NCBI RefSeq assembly: GCF_015712165.1
Contig: NZ_JADPZX010000001.1
Location: 6,584,001-6,648,000 of the forward strand
Direction of reading: 5' to 3'
From: Streptomyces spinoverrucosus
Lineage (GTDB): Bacteria; Actinomycetota; Actinomycetes; Streptomycetales; Streptomycetaceae
DNA length: 64,000 nt
Under the pieces are notes generated by a model that saw only the letters and a program-made list of their open reading frames with translations, searched no databases and was not told where the DNA came from. A program made the position numbers and the translations under genes. Positions 53,677-61,065 of the stretch are shown in pieces; the first letter of the stretch is position 1; each line of letters starts with the position of its first letter.

Positions 53677-54453
53677 ATGGCGACCTCGTTGCTGCCCGAC
53701 TCCCTTACCGCACCCGACGGTTCCGCCGTCCTCCGCGTCCTCAGCTACAACATCCGCTCCATGCGCGACGACACCACCGCGCTGGCCCGCGTGATCACCG
53801 CCTGCGACCCCGACCTGGTCCTGATCCAGGAGGCCCCCCGCTTCTTCCGTTGGCGCAAGAAGCTCGCCCGGCTCGCGGCAGCGTCCGGCCAGGTGATCCT
53901 CTCGGGCGGCGCGACCGCCGCCGGACCGGCGCTGCTGTGCTCCCTGCGGGCCACCGTCGAGCGCACCGAGGACGTGCTGCTGCCGCTCACCCCCGGACTG
54001 CACCGGCGCGGCTTCGCGACCGCGGTGGTCCGCTTCGGTGGCGCTCGCCTCGGGGTGCTGAGCTGCCATCTCTCGCTCCAGAAGGACGAGCGGTACGAGC
54101 AGGCCGGCATGCTCCTCGACCGTGTCGCCGCCCTGGGCACGGAGCATGTGATCGCGGGCGGCGACCTCAACGAACGGCCCGGCGGACGCACCTTCCGGCG
54201 CCTGGCCGACGGACTCCAGGACTGCTGGGCCACGGCTCCCTGGGGCGGCGAGTACACCTCGACCCCGGTCGACCCCCACCAGCGCATCGACGCGATCTTC
54301 GCGACCAAGGGGATCGAGGTCCTCGGCTGCGGGGTGCCGCACGGTCACCCCGGCGTGACGCAGACAGACCTGAGGGCGGCCACGGACCACCTTCCGGTCC
54401 TGGCCGCCCTCAAAGTGCCCGCGAGCTGGACGACCGCCCAGGGTCTGTCCTAG
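53677..54453 (+). CDS. Endonuclease/exonuclease/phosphatase-family protein
   Basis: The 258-residue protein has the superfamily motifs LSYNIRSM, LIQEAPRF (metal Glu), VIAGGDLNERPGG (Asp-Asn), QRIDAIFAT and TDHLPVLA (Asp-His). The substrate could be DNA, RNA or a phospholipid. TATCTT (53665-53670) ends 6 bases before the ATG and no Shine-Dalgarno sequence is seen, so it is probably leaderless. Its TAG stop lies in the CTAG target of the downstream MITE. Confidence 0.9.
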   Translation: MATSLLPDSLTAPDGSAVLRVLSYNIRSMRDDTTALARVITACDPDLVLIQEAPRFFRWRKKLARLAAASGQVILSGGATAAGPALLCSLRATVERTEDVLLPLTPGLHRRGFATAVVRFGGARLGVLSCHLSLQKDERYEQAGMLLDRVAALGTEHVIAGGDLNERPGGRTFRRLADGLQDCWATAPWGGEYTSTPVDPHQRIDAIFATKGIEVLGCGVPHGHPGVTQTDLRAATDHLPVLAALKVPASWTTAQGLS

Positions 54454-54554
54454 GGCCTGTTGCGAAAGTGGCCTCTGCCGCGCGACGCCCGGCACGCACC
54501 CTCGCCGCGCGGCCGCCCTCCGGGCGACGAGGCCACTTTCGCAACAGGCCCTAG
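54450..54554. mobile_element. 97-bp MITE with perfect 20-bp inverted repeats and CTAG duplication
   Basis: The core 54454-54550 starts GGCCTGTTGCGAAAGTGGCC and ends with its exact complement (54531-54550). It is flanked by CTAG on both sides (54450-54453 and 54551-54554). No gene is inside. The left CTAG holds the TAG stop of the endonuclease-fold gene, the right CTAG the stop of the convergent membrane-protein gene. The ends resemble those of the element at 30655. It folds into a hairpin that could also terminate transcription. Confidence 0.92.
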
Positions 54555-55192
54555 ACGACCGCCCCCCGCCCCGGATCGTCGTCGTCCTCCTCGTCGGTGC
54601 GCATCCGCATCACCAGCGTCGCGAAACCGCCCAGGAAGCCGCCGATGCCGAGCGTGGTCAGCCACCAGGTCATGTCCCAGCCGAGCAGCACCGCCAGCAG
54701 AAGCAGCACCGGCCCGCCCAGCACCCCCAGCCAAGCGAACTTGGCCGTGGCGTCGGCGGCGGGCAGCGGCGGCGGCTCCGGCGGTACGAAGTGGCCCTCG
54801 TCGTCCTCGCCGAGGTCCTCGTCGGACGGCTCGGGCGGCGAGTAGTCCCGAGGCCCGCCGCCCACGCCCGGCGCGAACGTCACCGAGCTGCCGAGCGGCT
54901 TCGGCGTCTCCTTCTGCGGCTTCGGCTCCGGCTCCCGCTCGCCCGCCTCGCCCCCGCCGTCGTTCGGCTCGGCCTCCAGCAGCGCCAGGTCCTCGACCGA
55001 CTTGAACGGCTTGGCCCCCGGCGGATCCGGCGGCTCCTCACCGAACCCGGCGACGATCGCCGCCCAGGCGGCGTCCTCGTCGAACGGCACCTGCTGCTCA
55101 CCGGGCTCGTGCCGCTGCCCGGCGCCGGCCTGCCGTTCCTCCCGTTCTTCCCGCTCCTCGCGGTCCTCGCGGTCGGAGTCGTGCTCAGCCAC
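54551..55192 (-). CDS. Acidic membrane protein with two C-terminal helices
   Basis: The 213-residue protein has an extremely charged N-terminal region (DREDREEREEREERQ), a Pro/Glu-rich linker and two C-terminal hydrophobic segments (KFAWLGVLGGPVLLLLAVLLG and WWLTTLGIGGFLGGFATLVM) followed by DEEDDDD. No known domain was recognised. GTG at 55192 overlaps the end of the hydrolase gene by 8 bases. Its TAG stop is provided by the MITE's CTAG duplication. Confidence 0.82.
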   Translation of the reverse strand: MAEHDSDREDREEREEREERQAGAGQRHEPGEQQVPFDEDAAWAAIVAGFGEEPPDPPGAKPFKSVEDLALLEAEPNDGGGEAGEREPEPKPQKETPKPLGSSVTFAPGVGGGPRDYSPPEPSDEDLGEDDEGHFVPPEPPPLPAADATAKFAWLGVLGGPVLLLLAVLLGWDMTWWLTTLGIGGFLGGFATLVMRMRTDEEDDDDPGRGAVV

Positions 55193-55982
55193 CTGCGGCC
55201 GTCCCTTCCTTGCCGACACTGGGTGCGAGCCGGCCGGTGAACGCGAGGCTCTCCTCGAAGATCCGGTCCGCGTCGTGGTCCAACGTCGCGACGTGGTAGC
55301 TCTGTTCCAGCAGGACCTCCCGCACGTCCGTGGACGACACCCGGCTGAGGATCCGCGCCGAGTCGGCCGGCGGCACCACATGGTCCTGCGGGCTGTGCAG
55401 CACCAGCAGCGGCTGCGTGACCTGCGGCAACTCGCCGTCGACGATGCGGAAGAAGCTCCGCAGGGAGTGCGCGGCGTGCAGCGGGACCCGGTCGTAGCCG
55501 ACCTCCACGACGCCGGGCCTGGCGATGTCGCTGGTGATGCCCGGCGTCGTCCGCACGAGATGGCGGGCGACCGGCAGGGCGTACGCCGACAGTCCGTGCA
55601 CCTTGTTCGCCGGGTTGACGACCACGACACCGCTGACCGCGTCCCCGTGCCGGGCCGCGAGCCGCAGCGCGAGGGCGCCGCCCATGGACAGGCCGAACAC
55701 GAACACCTGCGCGCACCGGCGGCTGAGGGCGCGCAGCTCGCGGTCCACCTCGGCGTACCAGTCCTGCCAGCCCGTGAGCTCCATGTCCTCCCATCGCGTG
55801 CCGTGCCCGGGCAGCAGTGGCAGCGTGACGGTCAGGCCGTGCTCGGCGAGATACTCCGCCCAGGGGCGCAGTGACTGGGGGGAACCGGTGAAGCCGTGGC
55901 AGAGCAGGACGCCGACTTCTCCGCCGTCATGGCGGTACGGCTCGGCTCCAGGAAGGACCGGCACCTTCGGTCTCCTGTTCAT
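55185..55982 (-). CDS. Alpha/beta hydrolase (carboxylesterase/monoacylglycerol lipase-like)
   Basis: The 265-residue protein has the catalytic triad of the Est30/YvaK type: nucleophile S99 in GLSMGGALA, D201 in SPQDHVVPP and H231 in SYHVATLD, plus the oxyanion region LCHGFTGSPQSL. It hydrolyses carboxyl esters of short or medium acids or lipids. ATG at 55982 is used. It shares a transcript with the downstream membrane-protein gene and is divergent from the PlsC-type gene. Confidence 0.92.
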   Translation of the reverse strand: MNRRPKVPVLPGAEPYRHDGGEVGVLLCHGFTGSPQSLRPWAEYLAEHGLTVTLPLLPGHGTRWEDMELTGWQDWYAEVDRELRALSRRCAQVFVFGLSMGGALALRLAARHGDAVSGVVVVNPANKVHGLSAYALPVARHLVRTTPGITSDIARPGVVEVGYDRVPLHAAHSLRSFFRIVDGELPQVTQPLLVLHSPQDHVVPPADSARILSRVSSTDVREVLLEQSYHVATLDHDADRIFEESLAFTGRLAPSVGKEGTAAGG

Positions 55983-56112
55983 GTGAGAGGGGCGTGAAAC
56001 GAGTCCAGGTGTGCTTCACCGTACGCGACCGCACTGACACCGACCAGGGTCGTCGGGTTCATTGGTCGGCCGCCGGGTTAAGGTCTGATCGACAGACACA
56101 GGAGGCACTCGG

Positions 56113-56910
56113 TTGTTGTACGGCGCGATGAAGGTTTCCGTCGGGGGACCGCTGAAGCTTGTCTTCCGGCCCTGGGTGGAGGGCCTGGAGAACGTCCCCG
56201 CCGAGGGCCCCGCGATCCTGGCGAGCAACCACCTGTCGTTCTCCGACTCGTTCTTCCTGCCCGCGGTGCTCGACCGGAAGGTCACCTTCATCGCGAAGGC
56301 CGAGTACTTCACCACCCCCGGCGTCAAGGGCCGCCTGACCGCCGCGTTCTTCAAGGGCGTCGGCCAGCTCCCGGTGGACCGCTCCGGGGCGCGGGGAGCC
56401 GGCGAGGCCGCGATCAAGAGCGGCATAGAGGTCATCGAGCGCGGTGAGCTGTTCGGCATCTACCCCGAGGGCACCCGCTCGCCCGACGGCCGCCTCTACC
56501 GTGGCAAGCCCGGCGGCCTCGCGCGCGTGGCGCTCGCCACCGGCGCCCCCGTCATCCCGGTCGCGATGATCGACACGGAGAAGATCCAGCCGCCCGGCAA
56601 GGTCGTGCCGAAGCTGATGCGGCCCGGCATCCGGATAGGCAAGCCGCTGGACTTCGGCCGCTACCAGGGCATGGAACACGACCGTTTCGTGCTCCGCGCG
56701 GTGACCGACGAGGTCATGTACGAGATCATGAAGCTCTCCGGCCAGGAGTACGTCGACATGTACGCGACCGCGGCCAAGCGGCAGATCGCGGAGGCGGCCA
56801 AGGCGGAGAAGGAAGCGGCCAAGGCGGCCAAGGCCGCGCTCGCGCAGGCCGAGAAGGAACTGGCCCAGAAGGAAGCTCAGAAGGAAAAGGAACAGCGGGC
56901 CGACCAGTAG
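56113..56910 (+). CDS. 1-acyl-sn-glycerol-3-phosphate acyltransferase (PlsC type)
   Basis: The 265-residue protein has the acyltransferase motifs NHLSFSDS (H40, D45), the EGTRSPDG phosphate-binding motif and the IPVAMIDTE motif. It acylates lysophosphatidate to phosphatidate. The last 40 residues are an Ala/Lys/Glu-rich helix (AAKAEKEAAKAAKAALAQAE), unusual for the family and perhaps a membrane- or partner-binding coil. The TTG at 56113 is preceded by GGAGG 7 bases upstream. It leads into macS. Confidence 0.92.
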   Translation: MLYGAMKVSVGGPLKLVFRPWVEGLENVPAEGPAILASNHLSFSDSFFLPAVLDRKVTFIAKAEYFTTPGVKGRLTAAFFKGVGQLPVDRSGARGAGEAAIKSGIEVIERGELFGIYPEGTRSPDGRLYRGKPGGLARVALATGAPVIPVAMIDTEKIQPPGKVVPKLMRPGIRIGKPLDFGRYQGMEHDRFVLRAVTDEVMYEIMKLSGQEYVDMYATAAKRQIAEAAKAEKEAAKAAKAALAQAEKELAQKEAQKEKEQRADQ

Positions 56911-56930
56911 TAACCGGGGGGCGGGGGGAC

Positions 56931-58145
56931 ATGGCCAGACGCGAGAGAGTCATGCGGATGTCGGTCGAGCAGCCGCTGTGGCGTGCGCTCACGGGATACC
57001 GCGTCCTGACGATGCTGTACGCGATCGGGCTCTTCGCGAGCGCCTACGACGAGGTCGCCCGGCCCCGGATCGCCATCGCCTACTACGCCGTACTGGCCGT
57101 GTGGACCCTGGCCACCCTGCCCCGCGTCGCGAACGCCGCGAGCTGCACCAAGCGCTTCCTCGCCGTCGACCTCGCCGTCGCCCTGGCCGGCATCCTGCTC
57201 ACCCGGGTCGTCGAGTCCCCCGAGCGGATCGAGGCCGGCGCCCCGACCCTGCCGTCGATATGGACGGCGGGCGCCGTGCTGGCCTTCGCCATCAAGGGCG
57301 GCTGGCGCTGGGCCGCCTTCGCCTCCACGCTGGTCGCCGCCGCCAACCTGGTCCACCGCTCCGGCGTACCGACCCGCGACACCGTCCACATGGTGCTGCT
57401 GGTCTGGATCGCCTCCATCGCCATCGGGTACGTCGTCGAGGTCGCCCGCGCCTCCGAACGCACCCTGGCCCGCGCCCTGGAGATCGAGGCCGCGACCCGG
57501 GAGCGGGAGCGGCTCGCCCGGGACATCCACGACAGCGTGCTCCAGGTGCTGGCGATGGTGCAGCGGCGCGGCGCGGTCATCGGCGGTGAGGCGGCCGAGC
57601 TGGGGCGGCTGGCCGGTGAGCAGGAGGTGGCCCTGCGCACGCTGGTGTCCGGCGGCCTGGTGCCCGTCTCCCGGGTCTCGGAGGACGTCGCCGAGGGCGC
57701 GGTCGTACGCACCGTCGAGGAACCGGACGACGACGCCGGCCCCGTCGATCTGCGCGTGCTGCTCGCCCCGTACGCCGCCGCCCGGGTCAGCCTCGCCGAG
57801 CCCGGCGCGCCCGTCCTGCTGCCGCCGCCCGCGGCGCGGGAACTGGCCGCCGCCGTGTCGGCGGCCCTGGACAACGTCCGCAAGCACGCCGGTGCGGGCG
57901 CCCGGGCCTGGATCCTGGTCGAGGACGAGCCCGACGAGGTGATCGTGACCGTCCGCGACGACGGCCCCGGCATCCCCGAGGGTCGCCTCGCGCAGGCCGA
58001 GGGCGAGGGACGGCTCGGCGTGGCGCTGTCCATCCGGGGCCGGCTGCGCGACCTGGGCGGCACGGCCGAGCTGATATCGACGTCCGGACAGGGCACGGAA
58101 GTCGAGCTGAAGGTACCGAAGCAGATGGCACGGGGGCAGCGATGA
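56931..58145 (+). CDS. macS: Sensor histidine kinase MacS
   Basis: The 404-residue protein has several N-terminal membrane segments (near 24-40, 46-62, 77-92, 111-135 and 152-172), a HisKA_3 domain with H200 (ERLARDIHDSVLQVLAMV) and a HATPase domain (LDNVRKHAGAGARA, VRDDGPGIPEGRLA). Sequence order and pairing with the next gene match the MacRS system that controls morphology and actinorhodin in S. coelicolor; that name is from recollection. It overlaps macR by 4 bases. Confidence 0.9.
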   Translation: MARRERVMRMSVEQPLWRALTGYRVLTMLYAIGLFASAYDEVARPRIAIAYYAVLAVWTLATLPRVANAASCTKRFLAVDLAVALAGILLTRVVESPERIEAGAPTLPSIWTAGAVLAFAIKGGWRWAAFASTLVAAANLVHRSGVPTRDTVHMVLLVWIASIAIGYVVEVARASERTLARALEIEAATRERERLARDIHDSVLQVLAMVQRRGAVIGGEAAELGRLAGEQEVALRTLVSGGLVPVSRVSEDVAEGAVVRTVEEPDDDAGPVDLRVLLAPYAAARVSLAEPGAPVLLPPPAARELAAAVSAALDNVRKHAGAGARAWILVEDEPDEVIVTVRDDGPGIPEGRLAQAEGEGRLGVALSIRGRLRDLGGTAELISTSGQGTEVELKVPKQMARGQR

Positions 58146-58825
58146 GCGAACGGCAGGACCCGATCAAGGTGATGGTGGTCGACGACCACCCCATGTGGCG
58201 CGACGCGGTCGCCCGCGACCTGGCCGAGTCGGGCTTCGAGGTGGTCGCCACCGCGGGCGACGGCGACCAGGCGGTACGCCGCGCCAAGGCGGCCGCGCCC
58301 GACGTCCTCGTCCTGGACCTCAACCTGCCCGCCAAGCCCGGCGTCCAGGTCTGCAAGGAACTCGTCGCCCACAACCCGGCGCTGCGCGTCCTGGTGCTCT
58401 CGGCGAGCGGTGAGCACGCCGACGTGCTGGAGGCGGTGAAGTCCGGCGCGACCGGCTATCTGCTGAAGTCGGCGTCCACGGAGGAGTTGCTGGACGCGGT
58501 ACGCAGTACGGCCGTCGGCGACCCGGTCTTCACGCCGGGCCTGGCGGGGCTGGTGCTCGGCGAGTACCGGCGCCTCGCCTCCGACCCGGCGCCCGGCGCG
58601 GCGACGGACACCGACGAGCCCAAGGCGCCCCGGCTGACCGACCGCGAGACCGAGGTGCTGCGGCTGGTCGCCAAGGGCCTGAGCTACAAGCAGATCGCCG
58701 AACGGCTGGTCATCTCCCACCGCACGGTCCAGAACCACGTGCAGAACACCCTCGGCAAGCTCCAGTTGCACAACCGCGTGGAACTGGTGCGGTACGCGAT
58801 AGAGCGCGGCCTCGACGAGGAGTGA
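58142..58825 (+). CDS. macR: Response regulator MacR
   Basis: The 227-residue NarL/FixJ regulator has the acidic pair D14-D15, phosphorylation site D59 (DVLVLDLNLPAKPG) and a LuxR-type HTH (LTDRETEVLRLVAKGLSYKQIAERL). The ATG overlaps the macS stop. Linked to morphological differentiation in S. coelicolor, where it is reported to bind membrane-protein gene promoters. Confidence 0.92.
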   Translation: MSERQDPIKVMVVDDHPMWRDAVARDLAESGFEVVATAGDGDQAVRRAKAAAPDVLVLDLNLPAKPGVQVCKELVAHNPALRVLVLSASGEHADVLEAVKSGATGYLLKSASTEELLDAVRSTAVGDPVFTPGLAGLVLGEYRRLASDPAPGAATDTDEPKAPRLTDRETEVLRLVAKGLSYKQIAERLVISHRTVQNHVQNTLGKLQLHNRVELVRYAIERGLDEE

Positions 58826-58946
58826 ACCCAAACGCCCGGCAATTCACCGGAATTACCCGCCCGGGCCATGCCGTAGTGACCTGAATCACCATTAGCGTGC
58901 TCGTACGGCACACGGCACACGGCAACCGCGGCGAAGGGACAATTCC

Positions 58947-59975
58947 ATGCGGGTCGGAGTACTGACCGGAGGCGGCGACTGCCCCGGGCTCAACGCCGTC
59001 ATCCGGGGCATCGTCCGCAAGGGCGTGCAGGAGTACGGCTACGACTTCACCGGCTTCCGGGACGGCTGGCGAGGTCCGCTCGACGGTGACGTCATGCGCC
59101 TCGACATCCCGGCCGTGCGCGGCATCCTGCCCCGCGGCGGCACCATCCTCGGCTCCTCGCGCACCAACCCGTTCCAACACGAGGGCGGCGTCGCCCGGAT
59201 CAAGGAGAACCTCGCCAAGCAGGAGGTCGACGCGCTCATCGTGATCGGCGGCGAGGACACCCTCGGCGTCGCCGCACGGCTGTCCGACGAGTACGGCGTG
59301 CCCTGCGTCGGCGTCCCGAAGACGATAGACAACGACCTGTCCGCCACGGACTACACCTTCGGCTTCGACACCGCCGTCGGCATCGCGACCGAGGCGATCG
59401 ACCGCCTGCACACCACCGCCGAGTCGCATATGCGGGTCCTGGTCGTCGAGGTGATGGGCCGTCACACCGGGTGGATAGCGATTCACTCCGGCCTGGCCGG
59501 CGGCGCCAACGTCATCCTCATCCCCGAGCAGCGCTTCGACGTCGACCAGGTGTGCGCCTGGGTGACGTCCCGGTTCAAGGCGTCGTACGCCCCCATCGTC
59601 GTCGTCGCCGAGGGGGCCATGCCGAAGGACGGCGACGTGGTCCTCAAGGACGAGAGCCTCGACTCCTTCGGGCATGTGCGGCTGTCCGGGGTCGGTGAGT
59701 GGCTCGCCAAGGAGATCGAGCGGCGGACCGGCAAGGAGGCCCGCACGACCGTCCTCGGGCACGTCCAGCGCGGCGGCACGCCCAGCGCCTTCGACCGCTG
59801 GCTCGCCACCCGCTTCGGCCTGCACGCCATCGACTGTGTCCGCGACGGCGACTTCGGCACGATGGTCGCCCTGCGCGGCACCGACATCGTCCGGGTCCCG
59901 ATCGCCGAGGCCACGGCCCGGCTGAAGACGGTCGACCTCAAGCTCTACGAGGAGGTCGGGGTGTTCTTCGGCTGA
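58947..59975 (+). CDS. 6-phosphofructokinase, pyrophosphate-type signature
   Basis: The 342-residue protein has the PFK fold: GVLTGGGDCPGLNAVI, the active site PKTIDND (D128) and MGRHTGWIA. At the ATP/PPi-discriminating positions it has GGEDTLG (D104 where ATP enzymes have Gly) and K125, the combination typical of PPi-dependent PFKs. It may therefore use PPi and work reversibly; this is inference from the family. TTAGCGT lies about 50 bases upstream. Start ATG follows GAAGGGACAATTCC. Confidence 0.92.
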   Translation: MRVGVLTGGGDCPGLNAVIRGIVRKGVQEYGYDFTGFRDGWRGPLDGDVMRLDIPAVRGILPRGGTILGSSRTNPFQHEGGVARIKENLAKQEVDALIVIGGEDTLGVAARLSDEYGVPCVGVPKTIDNDLSATDYTFGFDTAVGIATEAIDRLHTTAESHMRVLVVEVMGRHTGWIAIHSGLAGGANVILIPEQRFDVDQVCAWVTSRFKASYAPIVVVAEGAMPKDGDVVLKDESLDSFGHVRLSGVGEWLAKEIERRTGKEARTTVLGHVQRGGTPSAFDRWLATRFGLHAIDCVRDGDFGTMVALRGTDIVRVPIAEATARLKTVDLKLYEEVGVFFG

Positions 59976-60008
59976 CCGGCGTCGCACGGGCGGTCGTACG
60001 GGCAGTCG

Positions 60009-60053
60009 TACGGGTATGGACCGTATATTCGGCGTATTCGGCCCATACCCGTA
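60009..60053. promoter_or_regulatory. 11-bp inverted repeat upstream of the D-lactate dehydrogenase-like gene
   Basis: TACGGGTATGG (60009-60019) and CCATACCCGTA (60043-60053) form a perfect dyad with a 23-base spacer that contains GTATATTCGG and GTATTCGG. It lies 17-61 bases before the start codon and is a likely operator of this gene. Confidence 0.6.
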
Positions 60054-60069
60054 CAGAACAGGAGATGTC

Positions 60070-61065
60070 GTGGAAATCCTGGCCTTCGGTGTGCAGGCCG
60101 ACGAGAAGCCCCTGATCGAGCGAGCCTTCCGGGGCCGCCACGACATCCGCTGTCTGGACGTCTTCCTCACCGAGGACACCGCCCCCATCGCCGCCGGCCA
60201 CGAGATCGTCTCCACCAGCGTCAACGCCGACCTCGGCGCGCCGGTCCTGGCCACCCTCGCCTCCGGCGGGACCCGGATGATCGCCCAGCGTTCGACCGGC
60301 TTCAACAACATCGACCTCGACGTGGCCGAGCGGCTCGGCATGACGGTGGCCCGGGTGTCGTACTACTCGCCGTACGCGGTCGCCGAGTTCGCCTGGGCCC
60401 TCGCCATGGCCGTCAACCGCCGTGTCGTCCGCGCCTCCACCCGCACCCGCGACTTCGACTTCCGGCTCGACGGCCTGATGGGCCGCGACATGCACGGCCG
60501 CACCGCCGGCGTCCTCGGCACCGGCAAGATCGGCGAGGTGTTCGCCCGGATCGCGCACGGCTTCGGCATGCGGCTGCTCGGCTGGGACATCGCCGAGAAC
60601 CCCGAATGCATGCAACTGGGCATGACGTACGTCCCCAAGGAGCAACTGCTCGCCGAGTCCGACCTGATCACCCTGCACGTACCGCTGATGCCGGAGACCC
60701 GGCACCTGATCGACGCGCCCGCCCTGAAGGCGATGAAGGACGACGCGATCCTGATCAACTCCAGCCGCGGCGGCCTCATCGACACCGCCGCCCTCGTCCA
60801 CGAGCTGCGCGCGGGCCGGTTCACGGGCGTCGGCCTCGATGTGTACGAGGCGGAAGCCGGGCTGTTCTTCCTCGACAAGTCCCTCCAGGCCATCGAGGAC
60901 GACACCCTCGCCCGCCTCGTCACCTTCCCGAACGTCCTGGTCACCTCGCACCAGGCGTACTACACCGAGGACGCCGTCGGTGAGATCGTCGACGCCACGG
61001 TGAAGAACGTCCTCGACTACAGGGCCGGCCGCCGCTCGGAGAACGTGCTGGTGCCGCGCAGCTGA
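60070..61065 (+). CDS. D-lactate dehydrogenase-like 2-hydroxyacid dehydrogenase
   Basis: The 331-residue NAD-dependent enzyme has the Rossmann motif GVLGTGKIGEVFARIA, catalytic R in NSSRGGLIDT, E in GLDVYEAEAGLFF and His in VTSHQAYYT. The DVYEAEAGLFFLDKS segment matches bacterial LdhA-type fermentative D-lactate dehydrogenases. GTG at 60070 follows AACAGGAG by 6 bases. Its 3' end overlaps the convergent trpEG gene by 49 bases. Confidence 0.92.
   Translation: MEILAFGVQADEKPLIERAFRGRHDIRCLDVFLTEDTAPIAAGHEIVSTSVNADLGAPVLATLASGGTRMIAQRSTGFNNIDLDVAERLGMTVARVSYYSPYAVAEFAWALAMAVNRRVVRASTRTRDFDFRLDGLMGRDMHGRTAGVLGTGKIGEVFARIAHGFGMRLLGWDIAENPECMQLGMTYVPKEQLLAESDLITLHVPLMPETRHLIDAPALKAMKDDAILINSSRGGLIDTAALVHELRAGRFTGVGLDVYEAEAGLFFLDKSLQAIEDDTLARLVTFPNVLVTSHQAYYTEDAVGEIVDATVKNVLDYRAGRRSENVLVPRS

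Noticed and set aside
60009..60053. A Rex operator controlling the D-lactate dehydrogenase-like gene
   Set aside because: The dyad TACGGGTATGG with a 23-base spacer does not resemble the Rex consensus TGTGAACNNNTTCACA.
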